Counted from the stretch's first letter, positions 54,685 to 63,710 are shown. The stretch: 64,000 nucleotides of DNA from DAHUXT01 sp036273675 (GCA_036273675.1 DASUHD010000093.1:96189-160188); one strand, 5' to 3'. The notes: a model not told the origin generated them from the sequence alone. Translations and numbers: made by a program.

Positions 54685-55028
54685 CCTGTCACTCTCCGCC
54701 CCGGCGACTATGGCAACTCTGGCATCACGACCTGCGCCGTGGCTATGTATCTGGACGCACGGCGCGGATGGATTCTTTCAATTGTGATTTCAACCGAATT
54801 CTCATGTGGATGCGCGACACATAGGAATGCGCTTGAGGCCGACAGGGATACGATAGCTACAATAGCATGGAACACCAGCGGGCGCTATCAGCGTCTTATC
54901 GACATGGAATGTTCCCGCGCGCCGCTAGTCAGGCATCATTGCGCCGGGTCATACAATGGTGATTGAATGTGCGTATCGCGAGAGGGCCGAAGCTACGCGA
55001 TACTCTACGGGCAGAGAGACCGAACAAC
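54685..55028. other. Divergent intergenic region
   Basis: About 340 bp between DUF58 and the glycosyltransferase, with no supported gene. A TACAAT at 54952-54957 could be the -10 of the glycosyltransferase gene. Confidence 0.4.
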
Positions 55029-55868
55029 ATGATGACTCACCAGCAGAAGAGCGCCACGCCCGATATGACAGATGCGACAGATGCGACGGATGCGACGGAT
55101 GCGACGACCGACGCGATGGAAAACACCGCACCAGCTATGCCGCTGACGACACGCGGCATTTCGGTGGTGCTGCCCGCGCATAATGAGGAGGCCGTGCTCG
55201 CCGCGACGCTCGAAAAGTGCTTGGCGACGTTGAGCGCGATCGCGCCCGACTACGAGATCATCGTGGTAGACGACGGCTCATCTGACCGAACCGGAGCAAT
55301 CGCCGAGGAATACGCCGCGACCAACCCGCATATCCAAGTCGTCCACAACCGTCCCCAACGTGGCTACGGCGGCGCGCTCATCGCTGGCTTCAATGCGATG
55401 ACGAAGCCACTCGCCTTCTTCATGGACGCCGATGGCCAGTTCGATATTCGCGATCTGGCGCTGCTGCTGCCGCTGCGCGAGCAGGGGCATCGCGCGGTGC
55501 TAGGCTACCGGCTACACCGGCAAGACTCACCACTGCGCAAGGTCAACGCCTGGGGCTGGAAGCTGCTCGTCTCGACACTCTTCGATCTACATGTGCGCGA
55601 CGTAGACTGCGCGTTCAAGCTCTACGATACCTCGCTCGTCCGCGCGGTGGACGTGACGGCGGAGGGCGCGATGGTCAACACGGAGATGCTGGTGAAGCTG
55701 ACGCGAATGGGTGTGCCATTCGTGGAGGCGCCGGTGCGCCACTATCCCCGCATCCATGGCCAGGCGAGTGGCGCCAACCTGCGTGTCATCATCCATGCCT
55801 TCGGCGAGCTTTTCCGCCTGCACAGCAAACTGCGCAACTGGCACGCCGACGTTCCCCAAGAAGAATAA
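55029..55868 (+). CDS. Family 2 glycosyltransferase (dolichyl-phosphate-mannose-synthase-like)
   Basis: A ~279-residue GT-A glycosyltransferase. Seen are GISVVLPAHNEEAVL (strand 1), IIVVDDGSSDRTGAIAEE, FFMDADGQFDIRDLALLLPL (DxD-like) and VDCAFKLYDTSLVR, all typical of the DPM1/polyprenyl-phosphate sugar transferase group. It lacks C-terminal membrane helices, so it acts on the inner membrane face as a soluble enzyme, making polyprenyl-phosphate-linked sugars. Residues ~15-30 encode an A-T-D tandem repeat from 9-bp DNA repeats (about 55068-55115). The conserved part begins at MPLTTRG. Start uncertain: an in-frame TTG exists at 54963. Confidence 0.9.
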   Translation: MMTHQQKSATPDMTDATDATDATDATTDAMENTAPAMPLTTRGISVVLPAHNEEAVLAATLEKCLATLSAIAPDYEIIVVDDGSSDRTGAIAEEYAATNPHIQVVHNRPQRGYGGALIAGFNAMTKPLAFFMDADGQFDIRDLALLLPLREQGHRAVLGYRLHRQDSPLRKVNAWGWKLLVSTLFDLHVRDVDCAFKLYDTSLVRAVDVTAEGAMVNTEMLVKLTRMGVPFVEAPVRHYPRIHGQASGANLRVIIHAFGELFRLHSKLRNWHADVPQEE

Positions 55869-55876
55869 GTCAGCTA

Positions 55877-56296
55877 TCAACTTCCCGCTGGCGCTGGCTC
55901 GCCGCCGGGATCGAGTCGCATCTGAGCCTCGCGGACGGCCTCCACCAGATCGTCGATGTCGAAGGGCTTCGGAACGATTGGCACATCCAGCTCGTCAATT
56001 GCTTCTCCGCAGTCCTCGACTGTCTTCGCGGGACTGGCCGACATCATGATGAAAGTATGGCGCTCGCGCAGGTATTCATCTTGCGCCACGATTTCCAGCA
56101 GGTCGCAACCATCGAGCGCGGGTAGCCGATAGTCAAGGACGACGATCATCCGCTCGGCGCTGACATCGAGTATTTGCTTCCCCTCCAGGCCAGTGCCCGC
56201 CTGGATGACTTTGTATCCCTCATCGGTGAGCAGATCGCGTACGATATTACGAGTCCCTTCATCGTCTTCGATCACACATACTGTCGCAATCGCCAT
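55877..56296 (-). CDS. Single-domain response regulator
   Basis: A 139-residue stand-alone receiver domain: VCVIEDDEGTRNIVRDLL (acidic pair), phosphoacceptor Asp in MIVVLDYRLPALDG (~54), Ser/Ala in FIMMSASPAK and Lys in VPKPFDIDDLVEAV. There is no output domain, so it passes phosphate on or acts by protein contact. It has no kinase beside it. Its stop lies 8 bp from that of the glycosyltransferase (convergent). Confidence 0.92.
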   Translation of the reverse strand: MAIATVCVIEDDEGTRNIVRDLLTDEGYKVIQAGTGLEGKQILDVSAERMIVVLDYRLPALDGCDLLEIVAQDEYLRERHTFIMMSASPAKTVEDCGEAIDELDVPIVPKPFDIDDLVEAVREAQMRLDPGGEPAPAGS

Positions 56297-56440
56297 AAAT
56301 CTCCATCTCCCTCAAGGGGCCTTTCGGCACATGGATTTACACTCTCCACTGGGTCAACCCCAGCCACGTAGAACTGTGCAAATGGTATGCCACAGCGCTA
56401 AATCGTGAGGTGAGCGAAGGCAGGAACGAGCGCGAGGCGG

Positions 56441-57634
56441 TCACCGCGCGAAGAAACGCTGGGTGAACGTGGCGATGAAGGTGATCTCGATGAGCAGCCC
56501 TAGCACCGCCTCGCCAGCCGCCAGGATGGTGAGCGGATTGTGCAGGCTCACCGCCTCGCCGGGAGCGAAGCCACGCCCGTGAAACGACGTGACGCTGAAG
56601 ATTAGCGCATCCACCGGCGAGAGCGCTGGAGAGACACTGTCTCGCAAGACGAAGTAGAGGATGGCAAAGGCGACGATCACCAGCAAATAGGTGATGAAAC
56701 TGCGCATCGGTTTGTAGCCATAGCCAGAAATGAGGTCGAGCAGCCACGAGCCGCTGGCGCGCAGGTAGTGGCGCTGCTGGCGAAGCACGTGCCGCTGAAG
56801 CGCCTGCGAGCGGTAGGCGAAGCGCGCGGCGGCGTCGCTCACGCCCTGCTCGCGCAGCACGACGGCAAGCTGCTGGTAGGTGCGGGCGGCGGCCTCCCAT
56901 CGGTGCGGCATAATCGCCGACTGTCGGCCATGCTCTGCCTGGACGAATTGCTCCTGGATCTCATCGCCCAGGCGTGGCGTCTGCGACCAGTCAATCTGGG
57001 TGAGCGACGCGCCGTTCCAGGCGATATCGCGCAGGCGCGTCCGGGCGTCCAGTCGCACGTCGCCCAGGAGCGTCGCGGCGTCCATACGGGCGTGGGTCAG
57101 CACAGCGCCGCGCAGGTCGCAGCGGGCGAATCCCGCGCCGTGAAGCGTGGCGAAAGCCAGTCGGGCGTCGGAGAGATTCGCCTCACGCAGATGCGCGCCG
57201 GTCAGGTTGGCCCAGATGAGATTCGCACTGGAGAGATCGGCGTACCCCAGGTCCGCGCCGGAGAGATCGCTATCGACCAGATCGATGTTATGCAGGTTGG
57301 CGCGCACCAGATTCGCGCCTGATAGATTAGCACGCCGCAGCACTATGCCTGAGAGATCAATCCCGGCCATCCACGCGCCGCTGAAGTTCGCGCGTTCCAC
57401 AATCCTGCCTTGCGGGATTAGCTCGTATTTGACGATGTATTCGGACTCCTGGCCCGACCAGCCGTGTTCGGCCATGGTCCACTCGACCTCGCCGCGAGTA
57501 TGAATCCGCACGCGCTCGTAGGGCGCTCGACCCGCCGCGATGTTGGCCGCGCACGCCGCCCGTAGCTCCTCCCGCCGCTCTGCCGATGGCACGTCGCTGA
57601 CTTCCGCAATGCCCAAAACATCCTGCTCGCTCAC
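56441..57634 (-). CDS. Pentapeptide-repeat protein fused to two-helix ion channel (copy 1)
   Basis: A 397-residue protein. After an N-terminal ~75 residues, pentapeptide repeats A(N/D)LxX run from ~80 to ~190 (ANFSGAWMAGIDLSG...ANLSGANLVRANLH...), forming a right-handed beta-helix. A linker with a conserved SQALQRHVLRQQRHYLRASGSWLLDLISGYGYKPMRSF precedes the C-terminal channel module: helix LLVIVAFAILYFVL, pore loop FSVTSFHGRGFAPGE and helix LTILAAGEAVLGLLIEITFIATF. The pore loop lacks the potassium TVGYG filter. GTG 57634 follows GGGAGGG. Its paralogue lies at 58171-59418. Confidence 0.88.
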   Translation of the reverse strand: MSEQDVLGIAEVSDVPSAERREELRAACAANIAAGRAPYERVRIHTRGEVEWTMAEHGWSGQESEYIVKYELIPQGRIVERANFSGAWMAGIDLSGIVLRRANLSGANLVRANLHNIDLVDSDLSGADLGYADLSSANLIWANLTGAHLREANLSDARLAFATLHGAGFARCDLRGAVLTHARMDAATLLGDVRLDARTRLRDIAWNGASLTQIDWSQTPRLGDEIQEQFVQAEHGRQSAIMPHRWEAAARTYQQLAVVLREQGVSDAAARFAYRSQALQRHVLRQQRHYLRASGSWLLDLISGYGYKPMRSFITYLLVIVAFAILYFVLRDSVSPALSPVDALIFSVTSFHGRGFAPGEAVSLHNPLTILAAGEAVLGLLIEITFIATFTQRFFAR

Positions 57635-57836
57635 TGGCGCATCCCTCCCTGTGTCGTCTCGCCGCCAGCCTCATTCTATGCGAGCACGTCAAGACTGTCC
57701 GGCTGTACATGCCAGCAGACGGCATGTAGACTGGAACAGGAGGTCGCCGCGCAAACGGCTCAGATGTGCGAAAGAGGCTGTATGGATTTCTTCGTCCCGA
57801 AGGATTGCAGCATAGACCTGGCAAACGCCCTACTGG

Positions 57837-58196
57837 TTGCTCGCGGCAATGGTGGCGCTGTCGCTGGCGGGCATTGCCCTGGTGGCGCAGGTGATAATGC
57901 TCTGGCGACGCGGAACCCAGGCGCATATTGGATGGTGCAGGCGTCTACCACTCGTCTTGCCAGTACTATGGGCTGTTATCTGCGGTCTGCTTGCCCAAGA
58001 GGCATGGGGCTACTACCGCGATGTGACAATGCCGTTCTCTTGTCCACCAGAGATGCTTTGCAGTCTCAAGGGCGCCTGTTTCGCGATTGCCGATTTGGGT
58101 GTAGAGGCACAAATCGCCCTACTGGTGGCTGCCGTCGCGCTCGGCCTGGGCTGGTTCGCGCTGTTCCGAATCAACGGGCGAAGAAGCGCTGGGTGA
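57837..58196 (+). CDS. Small three-helix membrane protein
   Basis: A 119-residue protein with hydrophobic segments MVALSLAGIALVAQVIMLW, LPLVLPVLWAVICGLLA and IALLVAAVALGLGWFALF, and a loop holding three cysteines (SCPPEMLCSLKGAC). No family recognised. The start is weak: TTG 57837 or ATG 57849, without a clear ribosome binding site, and coding-like sequence (TWQTPYW) continues upstream to an in-frame TAG, so the 5' end may be damaged. It lies between the two channel genes and overlaps the end of copy 2 by 26 bp on the other strand. Confidence 0.5.
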   Translation: MLAAMVALSLAGIALVAQVIMLWRRGTQAHIGWCRRLPLVLPVLWAVICGLLAQEAWGYYRDVTMPFSCPPEMLCSLKGACFAIADLGVEAQIALLVAAVALGLGWFALFRINGRRSAG

Positions 58197-59418
58197 ACGT
58201 CGCGATGAACGTAATCTCGATCAGCAGCCCGATGATTGCCTCCACGGCGGCGAAGACGGTCAATGGATTGGTGAGGGCTACGTTCTCACCGGGGGCAAAC
58301 CCGCGTCCATGAAACGAGGTGACGCTGAAAATGACGGCGCCCAGCGGATCGAGCGGCGGACTGACATGGTCGCCCAGCAGGTAATATGCGAGGGCGAAGG
58401 CGCCAACAACGAGGAGATAGACGACGAAGCTCCGCAGCGGCTTGTAGCCATAGCCCGAGATGAGGTCGAGCAGCCACGAACCGCTGGCGCGAAGATAATG
58501 GCGTTGCCGCCAGAACACGATGCGCTGTAGCGAGTGAGCGCGATAGGCAAAGCGATCCGCCTCCTCATGCAGCCCCTGGCCGCGCAGCACCGCGGACACC
58601 TGACGGTTTGCGCGCACGGCGGATGGATACTCGCCCAATGCGCTCGACCATGGCTTCTTTATCGTGCCATACCGGGCGGTGTACTCTTCGCCGAGCATTC
58701 GTACCGGCTCCCACTCCACCGCCGAAAGTATCGCGCCATTCCAGAGGACATCGGCAAGCTGTGGACTTACACCTTTGGAGTTGGCTAGGACGATATGATT
58801 GAGAATCGTGCTGCTATCAAAAACTACGCGCCCAATATCCCCCAGATGCTCCGCCTCGAAATGCGCCCGGTAGAGGTCCGCCGACTCCAGATGAGCCGAT
58901 GACAAATCAATGCCATCGAGTCGCCCGAACGTGAGGACGCTTCCTTCCAGATGCGCGAATTGTAGTTTGGCGCCAATCAGGCGTATGGCGGCGGCTTGAA
59001 ACTGATCCATCGTCGTGCCGAGGAACTCATCGCCAGCCAGCCCCCCACGCAGACGACTGAGGGGGAGCGAACTCAGGTTTACGCCGCTGAGGTCAGCCCC
59101 ACGCAGATCTAATCCGCTGCGTCTGCGGTGCGCCGAATCGTCCCACTCCACCGGCCCAGCAAGCCCGCCGCTTTCGTGCGTCGCCAGCAGCCACTCGACG
59201 TCGGCGCGGGTCAATGCGATGCCACCGCGCTCGTCCCGGAATGGATAGATACACTTCGCGATGTTGGGCGCGATAGCCCGCCGCTCCGCCAGATAGACCC
59301 GTCGCTCGTCGTCAATCTCCGGCTCGGTGCGCCATGGTTGGCTGTGTCGCTTCGTCCAATACTCAGCCCATGTCGCAAAGCCCGCAGGGGGTGGAGCATC
59401 GCCCATAGCATCGCTCAT
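58171..59418 (-). CDS. Pentapeptide-repeat protein fused to two-helix ion channel (copy 2)
   Basis: A 415-residue paralogue of the protein at 56441-57634. The N-terminal region differs (WAEYWTKRHSQPWRTEPEIDDERRVYLAERRAIAP). The pentapeptide part is shorter (LDLRGADLSGVNLSSLPLS, FAHLEGSVLTFGRLDGIDLSSAHLESADLYRAHF). The C-terminal ~115 residues are nearly the same as in copy 1, including SLQRIVFWRQRHYLRASGSWLLDLISGYGYKP, pore loop FSVTSFHGRGFAPGE and ending TFTQRFFAR. ATG 59418 follows GGAGGG by five bases. Probably a sensory or gated membrane pore; ion and stimulus unknown. Confidence 0.88.
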   Translation of the reverse strand: MSDAMGDAPPPAGFATWAEYWTKRHSQPWRTEPEIDDERRVYLAERRAIAPNIAKCIYPFRDERGGIALTRADVEWLLATHESGGLAGPVEWDDSAHRRRSGLDLRGADLSGVNLSSLPLSRLRGGLAGDEFLGTTMDQFQAAAIRLIGAKLQFAHLEGSVLTFGRLDGIDLSSAHLESADLYRAHFEAEHLGDIGRVVFDSSTILNHIVLANSKGVSPQLADVLWNGAILSAVEWEPVRMLGEEYTARYGTIKKPWSSALGEYPSAVRANRQVSAVLRGQGLHEEADRFAYRAHSLQRIVFWRQRHYLRASGSWLLDLISGYGYKPLRSFVVYLLVVGAFALAYYLLGDHVSPPLDPLGAVIFSVTSFHGRGFAPGENVALTNPLTVFAAVEAIIGLLIEITFIATFTQRFFAR

Positions 59419-59504
59419 AGTATCCCTCCATGCTGTGTCGCTGCCAGATCGTCTGGCGCCGCATCTCGCTGCCAGCTTCATTCTATGCGAGCCGGTCAAC
59501 CGGT

Positions 59505-60977
59505 TCAGCTCGTGAGAACCGGCAGACGAGTGGCGTCATAAACGCTGACCATGAAAGGCGCTTGCCAATCCTGCGTGAGGGAGTGCGCGATCATGAGGAA
59601 ATTGCCCGTCGCATGTTGCAGTGAGGGACGAGCGTCGCTGCCGGGGGGTGAAATTCCTAACGCGACGAAGCGTCCCTCAGCGCGGTCCCAGGCTGCGCCT
59701 GTGAGGACGACCAGGCGGTCATTGGCTGCCATGACATCGCCGAAGTCTGCGGCGTACGCGGCGACGGCATGCACGTCCGGTGAGCTAGAAAGGTGGTCGT
59801 CCACCTCGTAGAGTGTCGTCACCGGTGGGGGCGCTGGCGTTGCCGTGGGACACACGACTCCCATTCCCGGAAGGCAGCCGCCCTGGGATGGCAGGCCGGA
59901 CCTGACGGTATAAAAGAGCACGCCGCCCGTGAGGCCAAGAGACTGTGGCGCGCTGGTGGTACGACCGGACGGCAGTATGGCCAGCACGCGAGGCCGTGCG
60001 CCTGGCGTGGCAAGGTTGTCTAACTCGTTGAGGGAAAACGCTCCCGGATGCGTGTTGTCAGGTGCGGCGACATAGTATAGGGTCGCGTCGGTGAGCGCAA
60101 GGATGTTTCCGGTCACCTGTGGCAGGGCAGTGGTCGCGCCCGTGGCGATATTATAGACTCGCAGCGGCGTGACTGTGACGGTTGTCTGTTCAGCGCCACG
60201 CGGCGTGCCGTAGACCACGTACGGCCAGGAGAACGCATCAAGCTGTGTGCCGCTATTAGTGCTGGGCAGTTGTCTAATCGTGCGCCCGGCGAGATCGGCG
60301 ATCATGATGCCGATGCCGGTACCCGCGACAAGCATACCCCGGTCGAGCAGATACGTAGAGGCGCCCTGATACTGCCGGGACGGGATGACTTCGTAGAGAG
60401 CGCCAGTACGCTGGTCATAGGAGTAGAGACAGCCGCCGCAATCTGGGCCAGGATAGCCTGTGCTCTGAGCAATAAGGAAGCGCCCGTCGCTACGGCAACA
60501 ATCAATATAGTAGCTGGCGCTCCCCGTGTCCTGGCACGATGTCCCAACGCACTTGGGAAGACTGGCAACGCCGATAGGCGTGAAACGGTGGGAGGCGATG
60601 TCCAGTACACCCGCCTCAGCCGGAACAGTGGCGATATTGTCCCGCGTCACTGGCCTGAGCATATAGCCATAGAGGCTCCGGCCGTCGGGCGCAAGGCTAC
60701 CGCCCGGCATGTAGTGGGTATCGTCCAGCTGCGTCGAGAACGTGGCAGTCGCGGCATTAGAACCCCAGGACTGGGCGATAGAGACCATCGGACGGTACGG
60801 CGGGGCCGGTATTGCCGTGGGTGAGGATGGACCCGGAGATGCGGCGCCGCGTGGGACGGATGAGACACCGCAACTCGCCACCGCGAGGACGGCAAACACG
60901 AGCACAGCAGTAAGGAGCACACGGCTCAACGCAACCGGGTGTGCTGTGCGGAGATTGCGCGCGACAGGAGGTGTCAT
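59505..60977 (-). CDS. Probable lipoprotein with repeat-like extracytoplasmic domain
   Basis: A 490-residue protein. A signal peptide (ALSRVLLTAVLVFAVLAVASC) ends in a lipobox Cys, then comes a Ser/Pro linker. The remaining ~430 residues have spaced beta-strand motifs such as GGSLAPDGRSLYGYML, SDGRFLIAQST, GILALTDATLYYV-like and NDRLVVLTGA, suggesting a beta-propeller, with paired cysteines (CVGTSC, CGGC). No family is recognised and no enzymatic motif seen. ATG 60977 has GAGG seven bases upstream; earlier in-frame starts exist at 60995 and 61004. Confidence 0.75.
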   Translation of the reverse strand: MTPPVARNLRTAHPVALSRVLLTAVLVFAVLAVASCGVSSVPRGAASPGPSSPTAIPAPPYRPMVSIAQSWGSNAATATFSTQLDDTHYMPGGSLAPDGRSLYGYMLRPVTRDNIATVPAEAGVLDIASHRFTPIGVASLPKCVGTSCQDTGSASYYIDCCRSDGRFLIAQSTGYPGPDCGGCLYSYDQRTGALYEVIPSRQYQGASTYLLDRGMLVAGTGIGIMIADLAGRTIRQLPSTNSGTQLDAFSWPYVVYGTPRGAEQTTVTVTPLRVYNIATGATTALPQVTGNILALTDATLYYVAAPDNTHPGAFSLNELDNLATPGARPRVLAILPSGRTTSAPQSLGLTGGVLFYTVRSGLPSQGGCLPGMGVVCPTATPAPPPVTTLYEVDDHLSSSPDVHAVAAYAADFGDVMAANDRLVVLTGAAWDRAEGRFVALGISPPGSDARPSLQHATGNFLMIAHSLTQDWQAPFMVSVYDATRLPVLTS

Positions 60978-61004
60978 GAGCTGCCTCGCTTCCATGGGCT
61001 GCAA

Positions 61005-61229
61005 TGATGCGCCAGGTTGTTCACTCTATACACGCCGACAGACTCCTGTTCTTTACAGAGGAGTCTGGCGCTGCTCCGCCTGCGCCTGCTCACGTACTGT
61101 CCATATAATGCGCTCGCTTGTGCTATGGTTACGAACAGGCGGTATATCGCCAATCACCATCAAGCTGATGGTGTTGGAGGAGCAGCGGTCGCTCACTGCA
61201 ATTCAATCGCCGTGAGGAAGGGTACATCA
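61005..61229. promoter_or_regulatory. Upstream region of the EVE-TIR gene
   Basis: A TATAAT at 61104-61109 is the only clear -10-like box; no good -35 is seen 17 bp before it. GTGAGGAAGG at 61212-61221 is the ribosome binding site for ATG 61230. Confidence 0.45.
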
Positions 61230-62117
61230 ATGCCTGATGAGGATGCGCTCACAACGCAATGGATGTTCCAGTACAATCCCGACTGGTATGACCTCGAAGC
61301 CCTGGTACAGCGACGACTGATTGAGCACTGGAAAATGTTCCGCCATCGAGATCATGTCCGTGTCGGGCAGCGTATCTATTTCATGCGCTCAGGGGGAAAA
61401 TCGGGGAGCGAAACCGCGGCCATAACTGCCGTAGGTCGTGTCGCATCACTGATATATGAGAAACCGGAGGAAACCGAGCAGCACTTCCGGTATTGGGTGG
61501 ATCTTGTCTACGATGAACGAGTCATTCCTCCGCTTACCCGCCCTGAGATGCAGAGCGACATGGAGATAAGAGACTACAAACCATATGTGCTGGGCGTCAA
61601 TCAATCCGCGTTCCGGTTGCCTCCAGAGATTGCCGCGCGCACAGAGCAACTCATCCGAGGCAGACGACAACCAATTGGACCGTCAACGGTAGCAGTTGAT
61701 AAGCGCATCTTTGTGAGTCATAGCCACGAGGATAATGAGTTCTGCCTCCGACTCGTTCACGACTTATGCCAGGCGCTCGGTGGACATGAGGAGACGGTAT
61801 GGCTCGACCAGTCGGGTGGGCTGCGAGGTGGCATGGCCTGGTGGCGCGAAATCTGTGATAACATTCAGGAGCGACCTGTATTCATTGTCGTCGTATCCCC
61901 TGACTCAATGCGCTCGAACTGGGTCCGTGATGAAATTGAGCTCGCCTGGCAGTACAAGAACAATGCGCCAGGCGGCAAGACCATCCTGCCTGTCATGGTT
62001 CGCTCAGCGCAGATGCATGACTTTCTCGCGTTGCGTCAGGCGGTATCCTTCGTCGCGCCCAGGCCGTATGGCGAGGCGCTGCACGAACTGCTCATCGCAT
62101 TGAATCTCGCAACCTGA
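61230..62117 (+). CDS. EVE-TIR fusion protein, putative defence effector
   Basis: A 295-residue protein with two domains. Residues ~8-145 are an EVE (PUA/YTH-like) domain: QWMFQYNPDWYDLEALV, the VGQRIYFMRSG strand, AVGRVASLIYEKPEE and PFRYWVDL-like region. EVE domains bind modified bases in DNA or RNA. Residues ~155-295 are a TIR_2-type domain: KRIFVSHSHEDNEFCLRLV, VWLDQSGGLRGGMAWW, PVFIVVVSPDSMRSNWVRDEIELAW; S-x-W-x-x-x-E carries the Glu that is catalytic in NAD+-cleaving TIRs. The likely role is to recognise modified phage nucleic acid and trigger NAD+ depletion (inference). ATG 61230 is preceded by AGGAAGG. Confidence 0.85.
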   Translation: MPDEDALTTQWMFQYNPDWYDLEALVQRRLIEHWKMFRHRDHVRVGQRIYFMRSGGKSGSETAAITAVGRVASLIYEKPEETEQHFRYWVDLVYDERVIPPLTRPEMQSDMEIRDYKPYVLGVNQSAFRLPPEIAARTEQLIRGRRQPIGPSTVAVDKRIFVSHSHEDNEFCLRLVHDLCQALGGHEETVWLDQSGGLRGGMAWWREICDNIQERPVFIVVVSPDSMRSNWVRDEIELAWQYKNNAPGGKTILPVMVRSAQMHDFLALRQAVSFVAPRPYGEALHELLIALNLAT

Positions 62118-62360
62118 GCGGTAATGAACGCATTGAACATTCACACCGCTCACTGCGCAGTTGGCAAGTAGGCCTAATGCGTACCCCGGCGATGCAGCCC
62201 GAACACCTCGCTGTAACCTGACGGCGTAATCACAAGGGCTAATGGCTGTTAGCTACGCGCGCTCGTCCCTGGACCCTCTCTGGTGGCAGCGCGTTTTTAC
62301 GCCTGAGCGCGTGTGGCGAACGGCAAAGAATGGCCTAGAAACAGGGGAGGGAGTAAGCAC

Positions 62361-62648
62361 ATGGGGTTCTTCGATAAGCTCAAGGACAAGGCAAAGGGTG
62401 TCGCTGGCGATGCGCTGCAAGCCGCCGTCGAGACAGCCCAGGACAAGGTCAAGGATGCGGTGAGCGATAAACTGACGGATGTCACGCAGCAGGCGGTGGG
62501 TGGAGCGCTCTCACACGTCGGCGCTACGCCGGACAGCGCCGCGGCGAACGTGGCTCAGGCCGCCACCAGCGCCGCCGTCGAGACTGGCGTGAATGTCGCC
62601 GCCGACGCGGCCACCACAACAGGGGATGGGGAGGAGCAAGGCGAGTAG
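62361..62648 (+). CDS. Small helical, LEA-like protein
   Basis: A 95-residue protein starting MGFFDKLKDKAKGVAGDALQ, then Ala/Val/Asp/Lys-rich helices (AVETAQDKVKDAVSDKLTD) and a Gly/Glu tail. The amphipathic K-A-D pattern resembles LEA- and CsbD-type stress proteins or membrane-surface-binding helices. No cysteines and no membrane segment. GGGAGGGAG precedes the ATG at 62361. It is in the same direction as the EVE-TIR gene, 243 bp away, and its role is unknown. Confidence 0.7.
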   Translation: MGFFDKLKDKAKGVAGDALQAAVETAQDKVKDAVSDKLTDVTQQAVGGALSHVGATPDSAAANVAQAATSAAVETGVNVAADAATTTGDGEEQGE

Positions 62649-62816
62649 CGCGCCTTCCTTCCCTGAAGCATTTCCGCTGACTGTTCCCTCAAGCTTGTGA
62701 CCACGGTGTGCGATGCGCTCTTCCTCTCGTGACCGTCCCGTGACCCTGGCATCGGATGCTGGAACACGGGAATTGGTGTTCTCCGCACGTGCCATCTGAG
62801 GAAGGAGGCGATTGTC

Positions 62817-63119
62817 ATGACACCTCAGGTGAAACTTGATGGGACAGATCGGGTTGCTGAGGCCTCTGGCCCGCCACCAGCGCGGACAGAATCTCCGACG
62901 CCGCACACGCCGACCTATGGCGAGCGCCAGGGCATTGCAATGGGCTGGGTAACAATTGCTCTCGGCTTATTCCTGCTGTTCGGTGGCCTGGCACTATGGG
63001 CGGCTTCCGTGTTGAGCGCTGGCTTCGGGGGCTGGCTCATTAGCATCGCGGTGATGGGCGTCATCGTAGTGGCCGCTGTCGCTGCCGTCGGCTACTTCGT
63101 CATTAGGCCCGGACGCTGA
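62817..63119 (+). CDS. Small two-helix membrane protein
   Basis: A 100-residue protein with a polar N-terminal ~42 residues and two hydrophobic segments (MGWVTIALGLFLLFGGLALWAA and GGWLISIAVMGVIVVAAVAAVGYFV), ending IRPGR. No family recognised. GGAGG nine bases before ATG 62817 supports it. Same direction as the neighbouring small genes. Confidence 0.7.
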   Translation: MTPQVKLDGTDRVAEASGPPPARTESPTPHTPTYGERQGIAMGWVTIALGLFLLFGGLALWAASVLSAGFGGWLISIAVMGVIVVAAVAAVGYFVIRPGR

Positions 63120-63461
63120 CCAACAAGCCCGCTGAGCGGATGGCAAGGTGTGAACGTATCCGCCTGCCGTCCGCTCGCTTTGCTTTTGGGGCTGGTGGAG
63201 AGAGGCAAACCACCACCGCTCCAGCCATTGTTCCACGTACGGATGAACGCGCTTAGAGAGACGGAAGCCGTCTGGTATTGCGCTGGGATGCTTTTGTCGC
63301 CTGCATCCGTGAGTATTTTGTGACGGCAATTGGGGAGATTGTGACAGAAAAGCAAGGTTGGCAGAGTATCTCACTACCAAAAGAAGGCCTCAGAATAATC
63401 CCTTGTTGTCAGGTGCTCTGGGAGACGGTACAGAATGAAGGGCGCAGAAGGAGAATGCGTT
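63120..63461. other. Intergenic, nothing recognised
   Basis: About 340 bp without a gene that can be supported; short frames on both strands lack start sites and motifs. Confidence 0.4.
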
Positions 63462-63710
63462 ATGGCGGCATACCGACTACAACGCTGGAGCGTTGGCCAC
63501 TATTCAGCGACTGCGTGTCATCCGGCCTACGCAGATGTCACGCTCGATGGTATGGGGTTACACGGGTTCATCCATCGGCTCGAGGTGCAATATTGCGAAG
63601 ACGTGCGCATCCCGCTACTGCCAACAGATACCGCCGATGCAAAGGGTAGCAGGGTCATCGTCAAGCGCGCTATGGCCCAGAGTTCCAACAAATGGAAGGG
63701 CAAACCATAG
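63462..63710 (+). CDS. Unknown 82-residue protein
   Basis: A basic small protein (MAAYRLQRWSVGHYSATA..., ending SSNKWKGKP). AAGGAG lies nine bases before ATG 63462, which is preferred over ATG 63435. It contains His/Tyr/Trp residues spread along a probable beta-rich core (HGFIHRLEVQYCEDV). No family recognised. It precedes the structured RNA candidate at the right edge. Confidence 0.5.
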   Translation: MAAYRLQRWSVGHYSATACHPAYADVTLDGMGLHGFIHRLEVQYCEDVRIPLLPTDTADAKGSRVIVKRAMAQSSNKWKGKP

